Source: Rhodococcus sp. W8901 (GTDB lineage: Bacteria; Actinomycetota; Actinomycetes; Mycobacteriales; Mycobacteriaceae). From it: DNA of 64,000 bases. The stretch lies in contig NZ_CP054690.1 of assembly GCF_013348805.1 (NCBI RefSeq), forward strand, positions 3,906,001-3,970,000, in the 5' to 3' direction. Below, in pieces: positions 51,923 through 60,751 of this stretch. The notes below the pieces were generated by a model. The model was not told the DNA's origin, made no database searches, and was given only the letters and a program-made list of their open reading frames with translations. Every line of letters begins with the position of its first letter. The stretch's first letter is position 1. The position numbers and the translations under genes are program-made.

Positions 51923-52486
51923 TCAAAGCGTCTCGCGCAGCCACTCCCCGAGCACCCGCGCGCTCGCGTCCACCTGCGCCGGCCAGTCCATCGCCGAGTC
52001 GTCGGCCTGATCGCTGACGTGCTTGACCAGTCGGCAACGCGCACCGACCTGCGCGCACGCGAACGCGACAGCGAACCCCTCCATGTCGACCAGGTCGGCC
52101 CGGGCGGCGAGTGCATCGCGGATCTCGGCGTCGGAGATGAACGAATCCCCCGTCGCGAGGACCGAGCCGTCGCCGTCCTCGACCTCGATGACGTCACACA
52201 CGGGGTGACCGAGCGAGCGCAGCACCTCGCTGCTGATGTCGTGGTTGAGGACCGCCGACGGCAGGTAGAGGCCGCTGTGATGGGTATGCAGGGCGCCGGC
52301 GGTACCGATGTTCACCACGAGCGGCAGCCGATCCGGATCGCATTTCGCGAGTGCGTGCGTGACCGCGACCGCCGCGGCCACCTTGCCGATGCCCGTCACG
52401 ACGACGTCGAGGCCGTCCGGCACGTGCGCCGCCTCGCCTGCCGTGGCGCTCACCACGAGGATGCCGGTGCTGCCGGTGCTGCTCAT
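51923..52486 (-). CDS. nucleosidase (PNP/MTAN family)
   Basis: 187 residues, shorter than the usual about 230. Purine-nucleoside phosphorylase superfamily: [14 protein letters not shown] near the start, VNIGTAGAL and the catalytic loop [11 protein letters not shown] with the ribose-binding Met-Glu, followed by VSDQADDSA, where Asp is the base-protonating residue. Probably cleaves a nucleoside such as methylthioadenosine or S-adenosylhomocysteine. Converges on the META gene with 15 bases between stops. Confidence 0.85.
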   Translation of the reverse strand: MSSTGSTGILVVSATAGEAAHVPDGLDVVVTGIGKVAAAVAVTHALAKCDPDRLPLVVNIGTAGALHTHHSGLYLPSAVLNHDISSEVLRSLGHPVCDVIEVEDGDGSVLATGDSFISDAEIRDALAARADLVDMEGFAVAFACAQVGARCRLVKHVSDQADDSAMDWPAQVDASARVLGEWLRETL

Positions 52487-52582
52487 CAGGGTCTCCCGAG
52501 TTTCTCTGCCGACGCCGGTGGGCGTGCGGAATCACATCCTGCCGTGCCGGTTCGCGTTGCTGCACACCCGACCCGTGCTCGC

Positions 52583-52588
52583 TACAGT
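52583..52588 (+). promoter_or_regulatory. -10 element of nadE
   Basis: TACAGT ends 6 bases before the ATG, with no ribosome-binding site in between; a leaderless transcript is likely. Confidence 0.5.
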
Positions 52589-52594
52589 TCTGCC

Positions 52595-53440
52595 ATGGCA
52601 ATTTCGCGCGCCCGGATCATCGAGGAACTCGGCGTCGAGTCGACGATCGATCCGGCAGCCCAGATCCGCAACCGTGTGCAGTTCGTCAAGAACTACCTGC
52701 GGTCCACCCCGGCGAAGGGCTTCGTGCTCGGAATCAGCGGCGGCCAGGACAGCACGCTCGCCGGCCGACTGACCCAGTTGGCGGTCGAGGAGCTGCGCGC
52801 CGAGGGCCACACCGCCGAGTTCGTCGCGGTCCGCCTGCCGTACGGATCGCAGTTCGACGAACACGACGCGCAGGTGGCCCTGAAGTTCATCGGACCGGAC
52901 CGGTCGCTGACCGTGAACGTCAAACCGGGTGCCGACGCGACCATCGCCGAGGCCTCACAGGCCATGCGAGGACTGCTGGGCGACGGCGGGCTGCTGCGAG
53001 ACTTCGTGCGCGGCAACATCAAGGCGCGCGAGCGCATGATGATCCAGTACGCGGTCGCGGGCGAGCTCGGCTACCTGGTGGTGGGTACGGATCATGCCGC
53101 GGAGGCGCTCACCGGGTTCTTCACCAAGTTCGGCGACGGCGGCGTCGATCTCACCCCGCTGACGGGACTCACCAAGCGGCAGGGCGCGGCACTGCTGCGC
53201 GAACTCGGCGCCCCCGACTCGACGTGGCGCAAGGTGCCGACCGCGGACCTCGAGGACGACCGGCCTTCACTGCCGGACGAGGTCGCGCTCGGGGTCACCT
53301 ACCACCAGATCGACGACTTCCTCGAGGGCCGGGACGTCACCGACGAAGTGGCCGAGAAGCTGGAGCGGATGTACCGCAACACCCGCCACAAGCGGACGGT
53401 TCCGGTGACTCCGCTCGACACGTGGTGGCGCGAGGACTGA
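52595..53440 (+). CDS. nadE: NH3-dependent NAD+ synthetase
   Basis: 281 residues. Last step of NAD synthesis: adenylates and amidates nicotinate adenine dinucleotide using ammonia. ATP PP-loop GISGGQDST (about 45-53), [20 protein letters not shown] and a C-terminal KRTVPVTP. There is no N-terminal nitrilase domain, so unlike the glutamine-dependent mycobacterial enzyme it needs free ammonia. Divergent from the nucleosidase gene. Confidence 0.96.
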   Translation: MAISRARIIEELGVESTIDPAAQIRNRVQFVKNYLRSTPAKGFVLGISGGQDSTLAGRLTQLAVEELRAEGHTAEFVAVRLPYGSQFDEHDAQVALKFIGPDRSLTVNVKPGADATIAEASQAMRGLLGDGGLLRDFVRGNIKARERMMIQYAVAGELGYLVVGTDHAAEALTGFFTKFGDGGVDLTPLTGLTKRQGAALLRELGAPDSTWRKVPTADLEDDRPSLPDEVALGVTYHQIDDFLEGRDVTDEVAEKLERMYRNTRHKRTVPVTPLDTWWRED

Positions 53441-53463
53441 CGGTCCACGACCGAGGGGGATCC

Positions 53464-54231
53464 ATGACCAGATTTCTGGTGGCGGGCGGCACCGGTGTCG
53501 CCGGGCGGTCCGTGGTCGCCGAACTGCTGCGCCGCGGCGAGCCGGTGCGGGTGCTCAGCCGCCACGGCGGGGCGCCGAGCAACGGTCTCGAGCACGCCGC
53601 CGGGGATCTGGTGAGCGGTGAGGGACTCGCGGCCGCCCTCGACGGCGTGGATGTCGTGATCGACACCACCGACGGCAAGACCCGCAGTACCCGGGCGGTG
53701 TTCACGACCGGCGCGACCAACCTGCTCGCCGCCGCGCGGTCGGCGGGCGTCTCCCGCGCGGTGCTGCTCTCGATCGTCAATGTCGACCGCGGGAGGTTCG
53801 CGTACTACCGGGCCAAGACACAGCAGGAACGGCTGTACAGCGACTCACCGCTGCCGACGCAGGTGGTGCGCGCGACGCAGTTCCACGAGTTCGTCCCGAT
53901 GATCTGCGCGCCGGCGTCGAAGGTCGGGCTGATCCCCGCGTTCACCCGCACCCGGTTCCAGCCGATCGACACCGCCGACATCGCCCGCGCGCTGGTCGAC
54001 GCCGCCGTCGCGGATCGGGTGTTCGACGACCCGACGACGATCGGCGGACCCGAGGTCCTGACGATGCGTGAGATGGCACTCGCGTGGAAGGCGGCCACCG
54101 GCGCCCGCGGCCGGGTCACGAACCTTCCCATGCCCGGCAACATGGGCACCTTCTGGAGGAACGGTTGGAACCTGGTGCCGGACAAGACGTTCGGCACCGT
54201 CACCTTCGCCGAATGGCTGCGCGGCCGGTGA
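53464..54231 (+). CDS. NAD(P)-binding NmrA/SDR-like protein
   Basis: 255 residues from ATG 53464. Rossmann loop GGTGVAGRSVV at 8-18, DLVSGEGLAAALDGVDVVID, and the atypical-SDR Y in FAYYRAKTQQE. This is the NmrA/TMR-like atypical short-chain dehydrogenase type, usually a redox sensor or NADPH-dependent reductase. It follows nadE by 23 bases, so the pair may be cotranscribed. Confidence 0.85.
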   Translation: MTRFLVAGGTGVAGRSVVAELLRRGEPVRVLSRHGGAPSNGLEHAAGDLVSGEGLAAALDGVDVVIDTTDGKTRSTRAVFTTGATNLLAAARSAGVSRAVLLSIVNVDRGRFAYYRAKTQQERLYSDSPLPTQVVRATQFHEFVPMICAPASKVGLIPAFTRTRFQPIDTADIARALVDAAVADRVFDDPTTIGGPEVLTMREMALAWKAATGARGRVTNLPMPGNMGTFWRNGWNLVPDKTFGTVTFAEWLRGR

Positions 54232-54240
54232 GCCGCAGAG

Positions 54241-54510
54241 CTATCCGCCCGCGAACGGCGGCAGCACGTCGACCTGCGCGCCGACCGGTCGCGACGGGTC
54301 GCGGGTGAGCTCGGAATCGACCAGGTACGCCGCGACGCCCAGGATCTTCTCCATCCCGGCGCCGTAGCGGTCGACGAGTACCGCCGTCAGGTCCGCGAGA
54401 TCGGCGTCCATAGGCACCGACAACGTCTCCGTCGTGCAGTCGGCCGCCTCGGCCGCCGCCGCGAAGTACCGCACCTCCACCGTGCGCACCGCCCCGAGTG
54501 TGTCAGCCAC
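54241..54510 (-). CDS. moaD: molybdopterin synthase small subunit
   Basis: 89 residues from GTG 54510. Ubiquitin-like sulfur carrier ending in the required diglycine (PFAGG), which carries the thiocarboxylate; [13 protein letters not shown] is the N-terminal strand. It overlaps moaA by 8 bases, and the partner subunit MoaE is encoded 3.3 kb away at 57847. Converges on the NmrA-like gene. Confidence 0.92.
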   Translation of the reverse strand: MADTLGAVRTVEVRYFAAAAEAADCTTETLSVPMDADLADLTAVLVDRYGAGMEKILGVAAYLVDSELTRDPSRPVGAQVDVLPPFAGG

Positions 54511-55576
54511 CGATCGCTCCCATACTGCGTTGCGGGGGGACGAATCCCGCCGCGTTGATGCCGTGACCGGCCCACTTGTCCCACATCGCCGCGCGCCACA
54601 ACTGCGCGAGTTCCTCGTCGTCGGCACCGGAGCGCAGCGCGTCCCGCAGGTCCACCTCGCGATCACTGAACAGGCACGACCGGACGGTCCCCTCCGCGGT
54701 GAGCCGGGTGCGATCGCAGTCCCCGCAGAACGAGCGGGTCACCGAAGCGATGATCCCGACCGTGGCCGGACCCCCGTTCACGAGCCACTCCTCCGCGGGC
54801 GCCGACGGATCCTCGCGGCCCACCTCCTGCAGCTCGAAGCGCTCGCCGAGGACGGCGAGGAGGGTCTGCGCGTCCACCATATTCTCCCGCGCCCATTCGT
54901 GGTCGGCATCGAGGGGCATCTGCTCGATGAACCGCAGCGCGCATCCGGAGTCGAGGCACCACTGCAGCAGATCGGCTGCCCCGTCGAGGGTTTCGGCCAT
55001 CAACACCGCGTTGATCTTCAGTGGCGCGAGTCCGGCGTCCTGGGCGGCGCGGATCCCCGCGAGCACCGAGCTCAGTCGGTCACGGCGGGTCAGTTCCGCG
55101 AAGTGTGCCCGATCGACCGTGTCGAGCGAGACGTTGATCCGCGTGAGCCCGGCGCGGGCGAGGGCGTCGGCGCGGTGCTCGAGCCCCACCGCATTGGTCG
55201 TCATCGACAGGGGAATCCCGGGCACCGCGGCGGCGCAACCCGCGACGATGGTCTCGAGGTCGCGGCGCATCAGCGGCTCTCCACCGGTGAACCGGACCTC
55301 CCGTACCCCCAGCCGGTGCACAGCGACGCCGACCAGTCGGACAATCTCGTCGGCGGTGAGCAGCTGCCGCGCCGGGACCGCCGGCAGACCCTCCGCCGGC
55401 ATGCAGTACGTGCAGCGCAGCGAGCACTTCTCGGTGATGGAGACCCGCAGATCTCGCGCGATCCGCCCGAAACTGTCCACCAACTCGGGAACGTCGGGAC
55501 GTCCGGTCGTCGCGGGCGCGGTCCGCACAGCAGGAATGCCGACGTCCACCACCGTTCCCGTTCGTACCGCGCTCAT
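54503..55576 (-). CDS. moaA: GTP 3',8-cyclase
   Basis: 357 residues from ATG 55576. First step of molybdopterin synthesis. N-terminal radical-SAM cluster CSLRCTYC (C51, C55, C58); [11 protein letters not shown] is the SAM-binding GGE motif; the C-terminal second cluster is [18 protein letters not shown] and the conserved GG tail follows later (MGAIGG). Divergent from moeA across 62 bases. The in-frame extension upstream is within the promoter region. Confidence 0.97.
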   Translation of the reverse strand: MSAVRTGTVVDVGIPAVRTAPATTGRPDVPELVDSFGRIARDLRVSITEKCSLRCTYCMPAEGLPAVPARQLLTADEIVRLVGVAVHRLGVREVRFTGGEPLMRRDLETIVAGCAAAVPGIPLSMTTNAVGLEHRADALARAGLTRINVSLDTVDRAHFAELTRRDRLSSVLAGIRAAQDAGLAPLKINAVLMAETLDGAADLLQWCLDSGCALRFIEQMPLDADHEWARENMVDAQTLLAVLGERFELQEVGREDPSAPAEEWLVNGGPATVGIIASVTRSFCGDCDRTRLTAEGTVRSCLFSDREVDLRDALRSGADDEELAQLWRAAMWDKWAGHGINAAGFVPPQRSMGAIGG

Positions 55577-55624
55577 GCCCCCCAGTATGCCGCTGTACCG
55601 CCGCCCGAGTGCGGGGAAGATGCC

Positions 55625-55630
55625 TAGGAT
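55625..55630 (+). promoter_or_regulatory. -10 element of moeA
   Basis: TAGGAT ends 8 bases before the ATG at 55639, placing the transcription start at or within three bases of the start codon. Confidence 0.4.
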
Positions 55631-55638
55631 TGGCACTC

Positions 55639-56853
55639 ATGGCACAGCGTCCTGGGCACGAGCACCGCGGCACTGCGAGATCCGTCGAAGAACACGCCGC
55701 GGAGGTGGGCCGACTCCTCGCGCCGCTGCTGACGCGACCGTCCGAGACCGTGCGCCTCGACGACGCGCTGGACCGGGTCCTGTCGTACGACATCACCTCC
55801 CCCGTCGATCTGCCACTGTTCCGCAATTCGCAGATGGACGGATTCGCGGTCGATGCCGTCTCGGTGGCGGCGGTTCCGGTGACGCTCCCGGTGGTCGGCA
55901 CCGTCGCCGCCGGCCCGGCCGAGCCTGCCCCGCACGTGCCGGGAACCGCGGTGCGGATCATGACCGGGGCGGTGATTCCCGATGGCGCGGATGCCGTTGT
56001 GCCGGTGGAGGACACCGAGGTGATCGACGGAAAGGTGACCGTCAGTCGGCCCCGGGACCGCGGCGACTACGTCCGCGAGCGGGGCAGCGACGTGCGCACC
56101 GGGATGCTGCTGCTGACGGCCGGAACGCTGCTCGAACCGCGACATCTCGGGGTGCTGGCCGCGGTCGGGCTCGGGTCGGTGGCGGTGCGGACCCGGCCCC
56201 GCGTCGCGGTGATCACGACCGGCGCGGAACTGGTGGACGCCGGCACCACACCCGCGCCGGGACAGATCTACGACTCCAACGGCGCCGCGCTGTCCGCGAG
56301 CCTGCGGGCCAACGGCGCCGAGGTCGCGGTGGTGGACCGCAGCAGCGACGAGCCCGACGCCTTCCGTGCCGCGCTGCGCCGCGCGGTTGCCCGCACCGAA
56401 CTGGTGATCACCTCGGGCGGGGTGTCGATGGGCGACTACGAGGTGGTCAAGGACGTCCTCACCGAACTGGGCGCACGGTTCGGTCCGGTCGCGATGCAGC
56501 CCGGCGGACCGCAGGGCCTGGCGTTGGTCGACGAGATCCCGGTCCTGACGTTCCCCGGTAACCCGGTGAGCACGATGGTCTCGTTCGAGGTGTTCCTGCG
56601 CCCGCTGCTTCGCCGCGCGGTGGGACTGCCCGCCGTGCCGACCGAGGATGCCGTGCTCGGCCACGCGGTCACGTCGATCGCGGGCAAGCGCCAGTTCCTG
56701 CGCGGCCGCCGCACCGACACCGGGGTCGAGGTGGTGTCGGGTCCCGGATCGCACCTCGTGGCGGCGTTCGCGTGGGCCGATGTACTGATAGACGTTCCCG
56801 CCGCCGTCACGTCCCTGGCGGCGGGCGATCGAGTGAAGGTGTGGCCCCTGTAG
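55639..56853 (+). CDS. moeA: molybdopterin molybdenumtransferase
   Basis: 404 residues from ATG 55639. Inserts molybdate into adenylylated molybdopterin. Motifs: PLFRNSQMDGFAVDA near 50, IMTGAVIPDGADAVVPVED, TTGAELVD, DSNGAALSA, TSGGVSMGDYE and FPGNPVS. All MoeA domains are present. Its TAG shares one base with the next start (TAGTG), so translation passes into moaC-mog. Confidence 0.96.
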   Translation: MAQRPGHEHRGTARSVEEHAAEVGRLLAPLLTRPSETVRLDDALDRVLSYDITSPVDLPLFRNSQMDGFAVDAVSVAAVPVTLPVVGTVAAGPAEPAPHVPGTAVRIMTGAVIPDGADAVVPVEDTEVIDGKVTVSRPRDRGDYVRERGSDVRTGMLLLTAGTLLEPRHLGVLAAVGLGSVAVRTRPRVAVITTGAELVDAGTTPAPGQIYDSNGAALSASLRANGAEVAVVDRSSDEPDAFRAALRRAVARTELVITSGGVSMGDYEVVKDVLTELGARFGPVAMQPGGPQGLALVDEIPVLTFPGNPVSTMVSFEVFLRPLLRRAVGLPAVPTEDAVLGHAVTSIAGKRQFLRGRRTDTGVEVVSGPGSHLVAAFAWADVLIDVPAAVTSLAAGDRVKVWPL

Positions 56854-57854
56854 TGAGCGAACAGAACATGAGCGAGCTGAGCCATCTGGACGGCGAGGGC
56901 CGGGCCCGGATGGTGGACGTGAGCGCGAAGGCGGACACCACCCGGATCGCCGTCGCTGCCGGCGAACTGGTGACCACACCGGAGGTGGTCGCGCTGGTCC
57001 GCGCCGACGACATGCCGAAGGCCGACGTCCTCTCGACCGCGCGGATCGCGGGCATCGCCGGCGCCAAGAAGACCTCCGAGCTGATCCCGCTGTGTCACCA
57101 GCTGGCACTGTCGTCGGTCAAGGTCGAGTTCGGGTTCACCGACACCTCGATCACGATCGAGGCCACCGCGAAGACGAAGGGCCCCACCGGGGTCGAGATG
57201 GAGGCCCTCACCGCGGTCGCCGTGGCCGGCCTGACGCTGCACGACATGGTCAAGGCCGTCGACCCGGCCGCGACGCTCGACGGCGTCCGGTTGCTGACCA
57301 AGGAGGGCGGCAAGCGCGGGCAGTGGCGGCGCGACGACGCGACGCCGACCGCCGCCGCCACGGTCACCGACGTGCGGGCCGGTTCCGCGACCGTCCTCGT
57401 CGCGTCCACGGGTGGCGCGCGGGGTACCCGACCCGACACCACGGGCCCGGCGATCGTCGGCTGGCTCGAGACCCGCGGCCACACTGTCCGCGGCCCGCTG
57501 GTCTACGCCGACGCCGACATCGCGGCGGGCCTGGCCGACGCACTCTCCGACGCCCCCGCGCTGGTGATCACCACCGGCGGCACCGGGGCCTCCCCCACCG
57601 ACGCGACACCCGAGGCCACGCTCGCCGTCCTCGATCGGCAACTGCCGGGCCTCGCGGAGGCCATGCGCCGGCGCGGCACCGAGGTGACCCCGCACGCGTC
57701 GCTCAGCCGCGGCGTCGCCGGGTTGGTCGGGCGCACCGTCGTGGTGAACCTGCCGGGGTCGCCGGGCGGGGTAAAGGACGGCCTGTCGGTGCTGGACCCC
57801 GTCCTCGATCACCTGTTGGCGCAGGTCGCGGGGGGCGGTGCACACGATGCGTGA
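56853..57854 (+). CDS. MoaC-Mog/MoaB fusion protein
   Basis: 333 residues from GTG 56853 (ATG 56868 is an alternative). N-terminal MoaC domain (about 5-165): MVDVSAKADT, KKTSELIPLCHQL, and GVEMEALTAVAVAGL; this forms cyclic pyranopterin monophosphate. After a linker comes a MogA/MoaB domain (about 175-325): VLVASTGGARGTRPD, ITTGGTGASPTD and TVVVNLPGSPGG; this adenylylates molybdopterin before MoeA acts. The fusion thus joins early and late steps, and it lies directly between moeA and moaE. Confidence 0.93.
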   Translation: MSEQNMSELSHLDGEGRARMVDVSAKADTTRIAVAAGELVTTPEVVALVRADDMPKADVLSTARIAGIAGAKKTSELIPLCHQLALSSVKVEFGFTDTSITIEATAKTKGPTGVEMEALTAVAVAGLTLHDMVKAVDPAATLDGVRLLTKEGGKRGQWRRDDATPTAAATVTDVRAGSATVLVASTGGARGTRPDTTGPAIVGWLETRGHTVRGPLVYADADIAAGLADALSDAPALVITTGGTGASPTDATPEATLAVLDRQLPGLAEAMRRRGTEVTPHASLSRGVAGLVGRTVVVNLPGSPGGVKDGLSVLDPVLDHLLAQVAGGGAHDA

Positions 57855-58260
57855 GCTGCTCGCGCGCATCTGCGCCGAACCACTCGATCCAGCGGTCGTC
57901 GACGCCGCAGTCGCCGGGCCGGAGCACGGCGCTGTGGTGGTTTTCACAGGTGTCGTCCGCGACCACGACGGCGGCCGGTCGGTGTCGGCGCTCGAGTACC
58001 AGGCCCACCCGGACGCCGGACGGTTCCTCCGCCAGTGCTGCGAGCAGGTCTCCGAGCGCACCGGACTGCCCGTCGCGGCGCTACATCGGGTGGGGCAGTT
58101 GACCATCGGCGATCTGGCGTTGGTCGCTGCGGTGGCCGCACCGCACCGCACCGAGGCCTTCGCCGCGTGCGCCGAACTGGTGGAGCGGATCAAGGCCGAG
58201 GTGCCGATCTGGAAACGTCAGCGGTTCGCGACCGGCACGTCCGAATGGGTGGGTTTGTGA
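57847..58260 (+). CDS. moaE: molybdopterin synthase large subunit
   Basis: 137 residues from ATG 57847, overlapping the fusion gene by 8 bases. Catalytic subunit that adds two sulfurs from MoaD. FTGVVRDHDGGRSV, LEYQAHP and the conserved VPIWKRQRF with the reactive Lys are present. Last gene of the rightward moeA unit. Confidence 0.95.
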   Translation: MRELLARICAEPLDPAVVDAAVAGPEHGAVVVFTGVVRDHDGGRSVSALEYQAHPDAGRFLRQCCEQVSERTGLPVAALHRVGQLTIGDLALVAAVAAPHRTEAFAACAELVERIKAEVPIWKRQRFATGTSEWVGL

Positions 58261-58402
58261 CCCGGTCGGAGCGGCCCATCGGCCGACCCGCACAGCCCCG
58301 GATACCGGAACCCGGTATGGTGGCGAGTACTGGACGTCCGCTTGCGAGGCGTCCAGCGTCGTAGAACGCTTCACTTCGCGCCGGATCCGAGCGAGTGCTC
58401 GA

Positions 58403-58545
58403 ATGCCCAGAGGGCATCCACGCCCGCCAACGAGTGCAGACGAGTGCACCAGCACAAGCATTTCTTGCGGCGATCGATCTTGCCTCCCGGCAATGTCGCC
58501 ACCTTGTGCAGGCCGTGCACCGGGACCTCCCGGCCGTAGGCGTGC
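58403..58545 (+). promoter_or_regulatory. structured leader of the DEAD-box helicase gene
   Basis: The 285-bp gap before the helicase (58261-58545) holds a series of hairpins: ATGCCC-aga-GGGCAT (58403-58417); a two-part stem GGCGA/TTGCC against GGCAA/TCGCC (58469-58500); GTGCA/TGCAC (58506-58520) and CGGG/CCCG (58521-58532). Such long structured leaders often allow cold-shock or self-control of RNA helicases. No known RNA family was matched. Confidence 0.45.
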
Positions 58546-60045
58546 ATGACGAATGCCCGAAAGGCACCGACGAACTTGTCCACCAGCATCACCACCCCGT
58601 CCGACGAATCGGCAACTCCCTCCTTCGAGTCCCTGGGCGTCCCCGCCCCGATCGTCACCGCTCTGACCAACGGCGGCATCACCGCGCCGTTCCCCATCCA
58701 GGTCGACACCCTCCCCGACACTCTCGCCGGCCGCGACGTCCTCGGCCGCGGCAAGACCGGCAGCGGCAAGACCCTCGCGTTCTCCATCCCGCTCGCGGCC
58801 CGCCTCGCCGGCGGCAAGCGCCGCCCGGGCAAGCCCCGCGGCCTCGTCCTCGCCCCCACCCGCGAGCTTGCGACGCAGATCACCGCGACACTCGAACCCC
58901 TCGCCGACGCACACGGTCTGCGCGTCACCACCATCTTCGGCGGTGTCTCGCAGCACCGCCAGGTCAAGGCGCTCGAGGCCGGGGTCGACATCGTCGTCGC
59001 GTGCCCGGGCCGCCTCGAGGACCTGATGAAGCAGGGCTTCGTCAAGCTCGACGGCATCGAGATCACGATCCTCGACGAGGCCGACCACATGGCGGATCTC
59101 GGCTTCCTGCCCGGCGTGACCCGCATCCTCGCGGCGACGCCGGCCGGTGGCCAGCGACTGCTGTTCTCGGCGACGCTCGACAACGGCGTCGACAAGCTGG
59201 TCAAGCGGTTCCTGCAGAACGAGGTCCTGCACTCCGTCGACGAGGCGAACTCGCCGGTCGCGGCGATGACCCACCACGTCTACGACGTCTCCGGCGTCGA
59301 GGCCAAGAAGGCCCTGATCCACAAGCTGGCGTCCGGTCAGGGTCGGCGCATCTTGTTCATGCGCACCAAGCACCAGGCCCGCAAGCTCGCCCGCCAGCTC
59401 ACCGAGTCGGGCATCCCGTCGGTGGACCTGCACGGCAACCTCTCCCAGGCCGCGCGCGACCGCAACCTCGCTGCCTTCTCGGAGGGCTCGGCCCGCGTGC
59501 TGGTGGCGACCGACGTCGCGGCGCGCGGCGTCCACGTCGACGAGGTCGAACTCGTGGTCCACGTCGATCCGCCGGCCGAGCACAAGGCGTACCTGCACCG
59601 CTCGGGTCGCACCGCGCGCGCCGGCAGCGCCGGCGACGTCGTCACCATCGTGCTGCCCGATCAGCGCAAGGATCTGTCCGCGCTGATGCGCAAGGCATCG
59701 ATCAAGGTCACCCCGGTCCAGGTGACCGCCGACTCCGAGCACGTGATCCGTCTCGTCGGCGAGCCGGCCCCGCACGTGCCGCCGGCCCCCAAGACCGACA
59801 AGCCGGCCGGTGACGCGCGCCGCCAGCAGGGACAGCGTCCGGGCCGTGGCGGTCAGGGCGGCCAGGGCCGAAACAGCCGGGGTCCGCGAGCGGAAGGCGC
59901 CGCCACCACCGGTGGTGGACGCCGCCGCTCGGGCGGACGTCCGGGCGGCGGCAGCGGAACGGGCGCCACCGGTTCCGCCGGCTCGCAGGGCGGCGGAACC
60001 CGTCAGGCGTCGCAGGGCGGCGGCTCGCGCCGCCGCCGCGGCTGA
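58546..60045 (+). CDS. DEAD-box RNA helicase (RhlE-like)
   Basis: 499 residues. Complete helicase core (about 25-375): Q motif with FPIQ, motif I GKTGSGKT, Ia PTRELA, II DEAD (LDEADHMAD), III SAT, VATDVAARGVHV and VI HRSGRTARAG. The C-terminal about 100 residues are disordered, rich in Gly, Arg and Gln (RRQQGQRPGRGGQGG type), and probably bind RNA. Predicted to unwind structured RNA in ribosome assembly or RNA decay. It stands behind a structured leader. Confidence 0.95.
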   Translation: MTNARKAPTNLSTSITTPSDESATPSFESLGVPAPIVTALTNGGITAPFPIQVDTLPDTLAGRDVLGRGKTGSGKTLAFSIPLAARLAGGKRRPGKPRGLVLAPTRELATQITATLEPLADAHGLRVTTIFGGVSQHRQVKALEAGVDIVVACPGRLEDLMKQGFVKLDGIEITILDEADHMADLGFLPGVTRILAATPAGGQRLLFSATLDNGVDKLVKRFLQNEVLHSVDEANSPVAAMTHHVYDVSGVEAKKALIHKLASGQGRRILFMRTKHQARKLARQLTESGIPSVDLHGNLSQAARDRNLAAFSEGSARVLVATDVAARGVHVDEVELVVHVDPPAEHKAYLHRSGRTARAGSAGDVVTIVLPDQRKDLSALMRKASIKVTPVQVTADSEHVIRLVGEPAPHVPPAPKTDKPAGDARRQQGQRPGRGGQGGQGRNSRGPRAEGAATTGGGRRRSGGRPGGGSGTGATGSAGSQGGGTRQASQGGGSRRRRG

Positions 60046-60062
60046 CACCCCTCAGGAACGAA

Positions 60063-60692
60063 TCAGAAGCGTTCCCAGTGGATCGCGTCGGCCAGTGCCC
60101 GACGCGTCCGCCAGCCGAAACGCTCCAGATCGGGCACCTCCTGGAACTGGTCCACCTTGCCGACGCACAGCCACGCGATGGGGCGGACCGGGGCCGGGAT
60201 GTCCAACAGTTCGGTGAGGTACTCCTCGTCGTAGAACGACACCCACCCGACGCCGATGTTCTCGGCGGCCGCGGCCAGCCAGAGGTTCTGGATGGCCAGC
60301 ACCGCCGAGAACAGGCCGGTGTCGTCGATGGTGTGCCGGCCGAGGATGTTCTGGCCACCGCGCGACGGATCGTAGGTGACCACGATGCCGGTCCCGCTCT
60401 CGCGGATGCCCTCGATCTTGATGGGGTCGAACGTCTTCCGGCGATCCTCGGGCAACGAGTCGGCGAAGGCACGGCGACGGTCGGCGACGTGGTCGGCGAA
60501 CGTCGCGAGGGTGTCGGGGTTGCGGACGACGATGAAGTCCCACGGCTGCGTGTTGCCGACGCTCGGTGCCGCGTGTGCCGCACCGAGCACCCGTTGCAAT
60601 GTCTCGTCGGGGATCAGCTCGCCGCTGAACTCGGCGCGGACGTCACGGCGTCGGCGGATGGCTTCGTATACGGAAACAAGAGATTCGGTCAC
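60063..60692 (-). CDS. bluB: 5,6-dimethylbenzimidazole synthase
   Basis: 209 residues from GTG 60692. Nitroreductase-fold flavoenzyme that cuts FMN to give the lower ligand of cobalamin. YEAIRRRRDVRAEF near the start and AAPSVGNTQPWDF are BluB hallmarks, and it keeps the NLWLAAAAENIGVGWVSF block. The start at GTG fits the first conserved residues. It is separated by 59 bases from the CobW-type gene, on the same strand. Confidence 0.88.
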   Translation of the reverse strand: MTESLVSVYEAIRRRRDVRAEFSGELIPDETLQRVLGAAHAAPSVGNTQPWDFIVVRNPDTLATFADHVADRRRAFADSLPEDRRKTFDPIKIEGIRESGTGIVVTYDPSRGGQNILGRHTIDDTGLFSAVLAIQNLWLAAAAENIGVGWVSFYDEEYLTELLDIPAPVRPIAWLCVGKVDQFQEVPDLERFGWRTRRALADAIHWERF

Positions 60693-60751
60693 CACCCCAC
60701 GGTAGCCGTCCCCGGAAAGCCCTCCCGGTAGAGCTGCTCGCGGGTATCCGA

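Noticed and set aside
58342-58539. 65-codon frame in the helicase leader
   Set aside because: No ribosome site, Cys/Arg-rich, and overlaps the hairpins. Could be an upstream peptide, but nothing supports it.
58371-59204. Minus-strand open frame across the helicase leader
   Set aside because: Its first part is antisense to conserved helicase motifs; the leader part is more simply explained as RNA structure.
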